DNA of 64,000 nt from contig NZ_AQUO01000001.1 in the NCBI RefSeq assembly GCF_000371965.1, positions 1,172,001-1,236,000 on the forward strand, written 5' to 3'. Position 1 is the first letter of the stretch. Each line of letters opens with the position of its first letter. The DNA comes from Paracoccus sp. N5 (GTDB lineage: Bacteria; Pseudomonadota; Alphaproteobacteria; Rhodobacterales; Rhodobacteraceae). Made by a program: the position numbers and the translations under genes. The notes beneath the pieces were generated by a model. That model did not search any database and was not told the DNA's origin. It was given only the letters and a program-made list of their open reading frames with translations. Shown one piece after another: positions 60,746 through 64,000 of the stretch.

Positions 60746-61740
60746 CTTGCACCTCCCTCGACAACGTTCTTTGCGACGGGCCGGCGGGCCGGCGGACGCG
60801 ACCGGAACAGCCTTGTGCCCCAGCGCTCCATGACGCCGGAAAGCCCGTTCGGCAGGAAGATCAGGAACACGCCCAGGCACAGGCCATAGATCAGCGTCTC
60901 GAGCTCGCCGAACCGGGCGAGCGCCTGGGGCGCAAGCACCACGACGATGGCGCCCATGACCGGCCCGAACCGGGTGCCGAGGCCGCCGACGACCGCGATG
61001 GTCAGCAGCGAGACGATGATCGGGAACTCGCCGAAGCTGGGGTTGACCTGGCGGCTGACAAGGCCGAAGCCGATGCCCCCGACCGCAGCATAGACCGCAG
61101 CCAGGACGAAGACCCGCAGCTTGACCGCGGTGACGTTCACGCCCAGCGACTCGGCCCCCGTCTCGTCGTCGCGCACCGCCTGCATCGCCCGGCCCAGATG
61201 GCCCGAGATGATGAAGTTGTGGATGACAAGGCCGACGGCCGCGACGATGACCAGCGTATAGTAAAGCCCGGCGCGGCTCATGCTCCAGTCGCCCATCCTG
61301 ATGGTCGGGATCTGGATGCCGGCCGATCCGCCGGTGAACTCGACCCACCTGTTCGTCAGCCCCACCATCATCAGCGAAAAGGCCAGCGTCGCCATGGCGA
61401 GGTAATGGGTGCGCAGCCGCAGCAGCGGCAGGCCGATCACCGCCGCCACGCCGGCCACGATCAGCACCGCCACCGGGAGGGCGGCGAAGGGCGACCAGCC
61501 CAGTCTGGCCTGAAGCATGGCGAAGCCATAGGCGCCGATGGCAAAAAAAGCCTGTTGTGCCATCGAGATCTGACCGGTGATGCCATAGAGAAGATTGAAC
61601 CCCATGGCCAGCAGCGCAAAGACCCAGATGATCGAGACCATGCGAAGCTGATAGCCGCTGGACAGCAGCGCCGGCAGGATCAGCGCGGCGACGACGATCA
61701 GCACGATGGCAAGGTTTCCGTTCCGGAACATACTCCGCAT
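60742..61740 (-). CDS. livM: LIV-type ABC transporter permease LivM
   Basis: A 332-residue polytopic permease. FNLLYGITGQISMAQQAFFAIGAYGFAML (about 48-76, in parts), RAMQAVRDDETGAESLGVNV (EAA-like loop, about 188) and VVGGLGTRFGPVMGAIVV (about 255) are family hallmarks. Confidence 0.92.
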   Translation of the reverse strand: MRSMFRNGNLAIVLIVVAALILPALLSSGYQLRMVSIIWVFALLAMGFNLLYGITGQISMAQQAFFAIGAYGFAMLQARLGWSPFAALPVAVLIVAGVAAVIGLPLLRLRTHYLAMATLAFSLMMVGLTNRWVEFTGGSAGIQIPTIRMGDWSMSRAGLYYTLVIVAAVGLVIHNFIISGHLGRAMQAVRDDETGAESLGVNVTAVKLRVFVLAAVYAAVGGIGFGLVSRQVNPSFGEFPIIVSLLTIAVVGGLGTRFGPVMGAIVVVLAPQALARFGELETLIYGLCLGVFLIFLPNGLSGVMERWGTRLFRSRPPARRPVAKNVVEGGAR

Positions 61741-61745
61741 CTCGC

Positions 61746-62627
61746 TTACCTCCGGGCGGCTTCGAAATCCCCGAGCAGGCCATAGGGCCGCACGAACAGG
61801 ACCATGAGAATGATGAGGAAGATGATCGGCTCGGCATAGAGGCTGTTGCCATAGCCGGCGATCATCGCTTCGGCGACACCGATGGCCAGGCCGCCGGCGG
61901 CGGCAGCGAAGGGACTGCCAAGACCCCCCAGGATAGCCGCCATGAAGCCCTTGACCGTCAGGGCCACACCGATGGAAATCTGCCCGCCCAGCAGCGGCCC
62001 GATCAGCACGCCGGCAAGGCCGCTGACGGTGGCGCTGAACAGGAAGGCGAAACGCACGATCCGGTCCGAACGAATGCCCATCAGCAGCGCCACCTTGGGA
62101 TCGACGCCGGTAGCGCGGATCGCCAGGCCGAACGAGGTGCGATAGAGGATGAACCAGGTCAGCCCCAGAAAGGCCACGAAGGCGCCGATGATCGCAAGCT
62201 GCTGCCAGTTGGTGATCAGCGGACCCACGGTCATGGGCTCCATCGGCAGGATGTTGGGCACGGAAAGCTGGTTGGGGCCCCAGATCAGAAGCGCCAATCC
62301 CATGGTGGTGATGGCAAAGGCCATAGTGCCGATCATGATGGTCAGGGGTGGGGCACCGCGCCTGCGCAGCGGCAGATAGACCGCGAATTCAAGCGCAAGC
62401 GCCATGGCCAGCACAACCCCCAGCGTCAGGACCAGCGCCACCGGAAGCGGCAAATTGTAGGTTGCCATGAACAGGATCGCGGACATGGTGCCGATCATGA
62501 CGAATTCGCCCTGAGCGAAATTGATCACGCGGTTGGCGCCATAGATCAGCGAAAGCGAAAGTCCGACGAGGCCGTAGACGCTGCCATTCGTAAGACCCGA
62601 GAAAAGCAGGACACTGAACTTGTCCAT
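61746..62627 (-). CDS. livH: LIV-type ABC transporter permease LivH
   Basis: A 293-residue permease beginning SVLLFSGLTNGSVYGLVGLSL with the LivH motif GANRVINFAQGEFVMIGTMSA near 33. It ends with GGLGSPFAAAAGGLAIGVAEAM. The start at 62627 matches the family; the frame continues upstream into unrelated sequence. Confidence 0.93.
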   Translation of the reverse strand: MDKFSVLLFSGLTNGSVYGLVGLSLSLIYGANRVINFAQGEFVMIGTMSAILFMATYNLPLPVALVLTLGVVLAMALALEFAVYLPLRRRGAPPLTIMIGTMAFAITTMGLALLIWGPNQLSVPNILPMEPMTVGPLITNWQQLAIIGAFVAFLGLTWFILYRTSFGLAIRATGVDPKVALLMGIRSDRIVRFAFLFSATVSGLAGVLIGPLLGGQISIGVALTVKGFMAAILGGLGSPFAAAAGGLAIGVAEAMIAGYGNSLYAEPIIFLIILMVLFVRPYGLLGDFEAARR

Positions 62628-62698
62628 GTAACGGCCTCCCTTCTTGGTTGGTTTCGGGCGGCCTCCGCGACCGAGGTCGCGGAGGCCGGTAAGCCTGT

Positions 62699-63910
62699 TC
62701 AGTGCGCGGGAACGAACTGACTCAGATCCGGGGGAACCAGGTCCGCCCCGCCATTGGCAACCGTGGTGAAGGTAAACCAATCCTGGTCGGGCGAGCCGTG
62801 CCGCTTGTCGTCGGCGAAGCTGTAGCTGGCGGTTTCCTTGCCTTGCAGCCCCTTGAACGTGCCTTGGGCCAGCACGCCGTCGCGCAAAGCGGTGCGTGCC
62901 GCCTGGATGTCCCCGCCCTCGATGGCGGCCATGACCTCGGGCCGCGCCATGACCTGAAGGGCGATCATGCCGGCGTCGTAGCCGATCACCGGATAGAGGG
63001 TCGGCTGGGTCTCCTCGCCATAGGCCTGTTCATAGGCCTGGAAGAACGCCTGCACATCCGCCCGCCCGGTGTCCACGGTGTTGGGGATCAGGATGCCGTC
63101 GCTGGCCGGGCCGGCAATCTCGCGCAGGGTCTTCAGCAGCGCGCTGCGGCTGACGACCACGGGCTTGCCCACCTGCAGCTGATCCAGCGTCTTCAGCACC
63201 CGCGCCCCGTCGGCGGGATAGGGAAAGACCAGCACCGCCTCGGCATCCGAAGCCTTCAGGTTCAGCACCTGCGGCGAAAGATCGGTAGCCGCGATGTCAT
63301 AGCCTTCCTCGGCCACGACCGAGATGCCGTGCTCGGCCAGATACTTGCGCGCGACGGAGGCACTGTCCAGACCGAAGGGCAGCGTGTTGTAGATCAGCGC
63401 GACCTTCTTGAAGCCCTGCCGATCCAGCAGCTGCGCATAGGCGATCGCGTCCTGGGCGTTGCGCGGGCCGAAGCGGAAAAGCCAGGGCGCCGGATTGTCA
63501 GTCAGGTTGTCGGTGCCCGCCGACAACATGAAGAACGGAATGTCGTATTCATCGGCAATGGGCATGACCGCCGCCGCGGGACCGGCGGGATTGCCGCCGA
63601 TGATCAGCAGCGCATTGTCGTCCTCGGCGCAGCGCGCAGCGAAGCTTGCGGAAAGCTGGGGGTCGGTCTTGCCATCATATTCGATCATCTCGATCATGTG
63701 GCCGTTGATGCCGCCCGCGGCATTCGCGGCCTCCACCGCCATCTTCAGGCCGCGATAGCTTTCATTGCCGGTATCGGCAGCCGCGCCGCTGCGATCATCG
63801 ATCGAGCAGATGCGGATCGCATCCTTGGACAGCGCCGTGCCCGCCATGAGCGCGGTCATTGCCAACGCTAGGCCGCCGGTCCTCAGCAGCCCTTTTCCTG
63901 TTCTTGTCAT
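62699..63910 (-). CDS. LIV-type ABC transporter substrate-binding protein
   Basis: A 403-residue periplasmic-binding protein (Peripla_BP_6). Signal peptide LLRTGGLALAMTALMAGTALS; mature IRICSIDDRSGAAADTGNESYRGLKMAVE, then LIIGGNPAGPAAAVMPIADEYD and VIGYDAGMIALQVM. Such proteins in catabolic islands often bind aromatic or cyclic acids rather than branched-chain amino acids. GGGAGGAG precedes the ATG at 63910. First gene of an operon reading livK-H-M-G-F-FAD enzyme-alcohol dehydrogenase. Confidence 0.9.
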   Translation of the reverse strand: MTRTGKGLLRTGGLALAMTALMAGTALSKDAIRICSIDDRSGAAADTGNESYRGLKMAVEAANAAGGINGHMIEMIEYDGKTDPQLSASFAARCAEDDNALLIIGGNPAGPAAAVMPIADEYDIPFFMLSAGTDNLTDNPAPWLFRFGPRNAQDAIAYAQLLDRQGFKKVALIYNTLPFGLDSASVARKYLAEHGISVVAEEGYDIAATDLSPQVLNLKASDAEAVLVFPYPADGARVLKTLDQLQVGKPVVVSRSALLKTLREIAGPASDGILIPNTVDTGRADVQAFFQAYEQAYGEETQPTLYPVIGYDAGMIALQVMARPEVMAAIEGGDIQAARTALRDGVLAQGTFKGLQGKETASYSFADDKRHGSPDQDWFTFTTVANGGADLVPPDLSQFVPAH

Positions 63911-64000
63911 TCGCTCCTCCCTCGATGACATGTTCCGTTGTGCCGGGCCCGTGTTCATGCCGCCGGGCTCCGACGGTTTCGCTAGGCCGACAAGGCCTCC
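63911..64000 (-). promoter_or_regulatory. Upstream region of the LIV-type operon (cut by window edge)
   Basis: Only 90 bases are visible before the binding-protein gene. No copy of the TGGTTCAACCA operator is present in them, so this operon's control is either further upstream or independent of the neighbouring FadR-type regulator. Confidence 0.35.

Overview
This window is GC-rich and almost fully coding. Its gene content (urea-type UrtABCDE transporter, LIV-type and polar amino-acid ABC systems, DcaP-like porin, sugar-acid catabolism, FadR-type regulation) suggests an alphaproteobacterium of the Rhodobacterales, close to Paracoccus. That assignment is inferred from protein style, not from a marker gene.

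Layout. 1-3.5 kb: uxuA (cut by the window edge)-uxuB-kdgK, a tightly overlapping hexuronate/mannonate operon. 3.7-11 kb: an IclR regulator faces an operon for a polar-solute ABC transporter, a full-length UxaA-family dehydratase, an FAH-family hydrolase and an SDR; this looks like catabolism of one hydroxy or sugar acid, substrate unknown. 11.1-14 kb: a LysR regulator divergent from a GMC oxidoreductase. 14.3-20.3 kb: the five-gene urea ABC transporter urtABCDE. 20.5-29.5 kb: gamma-glutamyltransferase, a ClC antiporter, a BCCT transporter and an AGCS symporter, separated by eroded gene remnants (class III aminotransferase, IS5-type transposase, isocitrate lyase/PEP mutase family, AtoE). 29.5-31.6 kb: a lipoprotein, an Ivy-like exported protein and a small membrane protein.

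31.8-42 kb is the accessory part. It holds an XRE regulator, a ribbon-helix-helix protein, a 178-residue unknown, a Cys-rich GIY-YIG protein, a soluble FtsH-like AAA+/M41 protease and a large serine recombinase. Beyond these lies an IS481-family element split by an IS3-family element, with exact target duplications. The region between and around the GIY-YIG and AAA+ genes is strongly enriched in the palindrome TCCGGA.

42.3-55.4 kb is a co-directional minus-strand catabolic block: porin, iron/carboxylate-type ABC transporter, acyl-CoA ligase, MBL hydrolase, FadR-type regulator, PrpF-family isomerase, acyl-CoA dehydrogenase, an atypical SDR and a crotonase. Four promoters in this block carry the same 11-bp palindrome, TGGTTCAACCA or a one/two-mismatch variant, so the whole block appears to be one local regulon, probably controlled by the encoded GntR/FadR protein. 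55.5-64 kb: an MFS exporter, then a minus-strand LIV-type transporter operon (livKHMGF) followed by an FAD-dependent dehydrogenase and a zinc alcohol dehydrogenase, plausibly part of the same or an adjoining pathway. No rRNA, complete tRNA or CRISPR array was seen.
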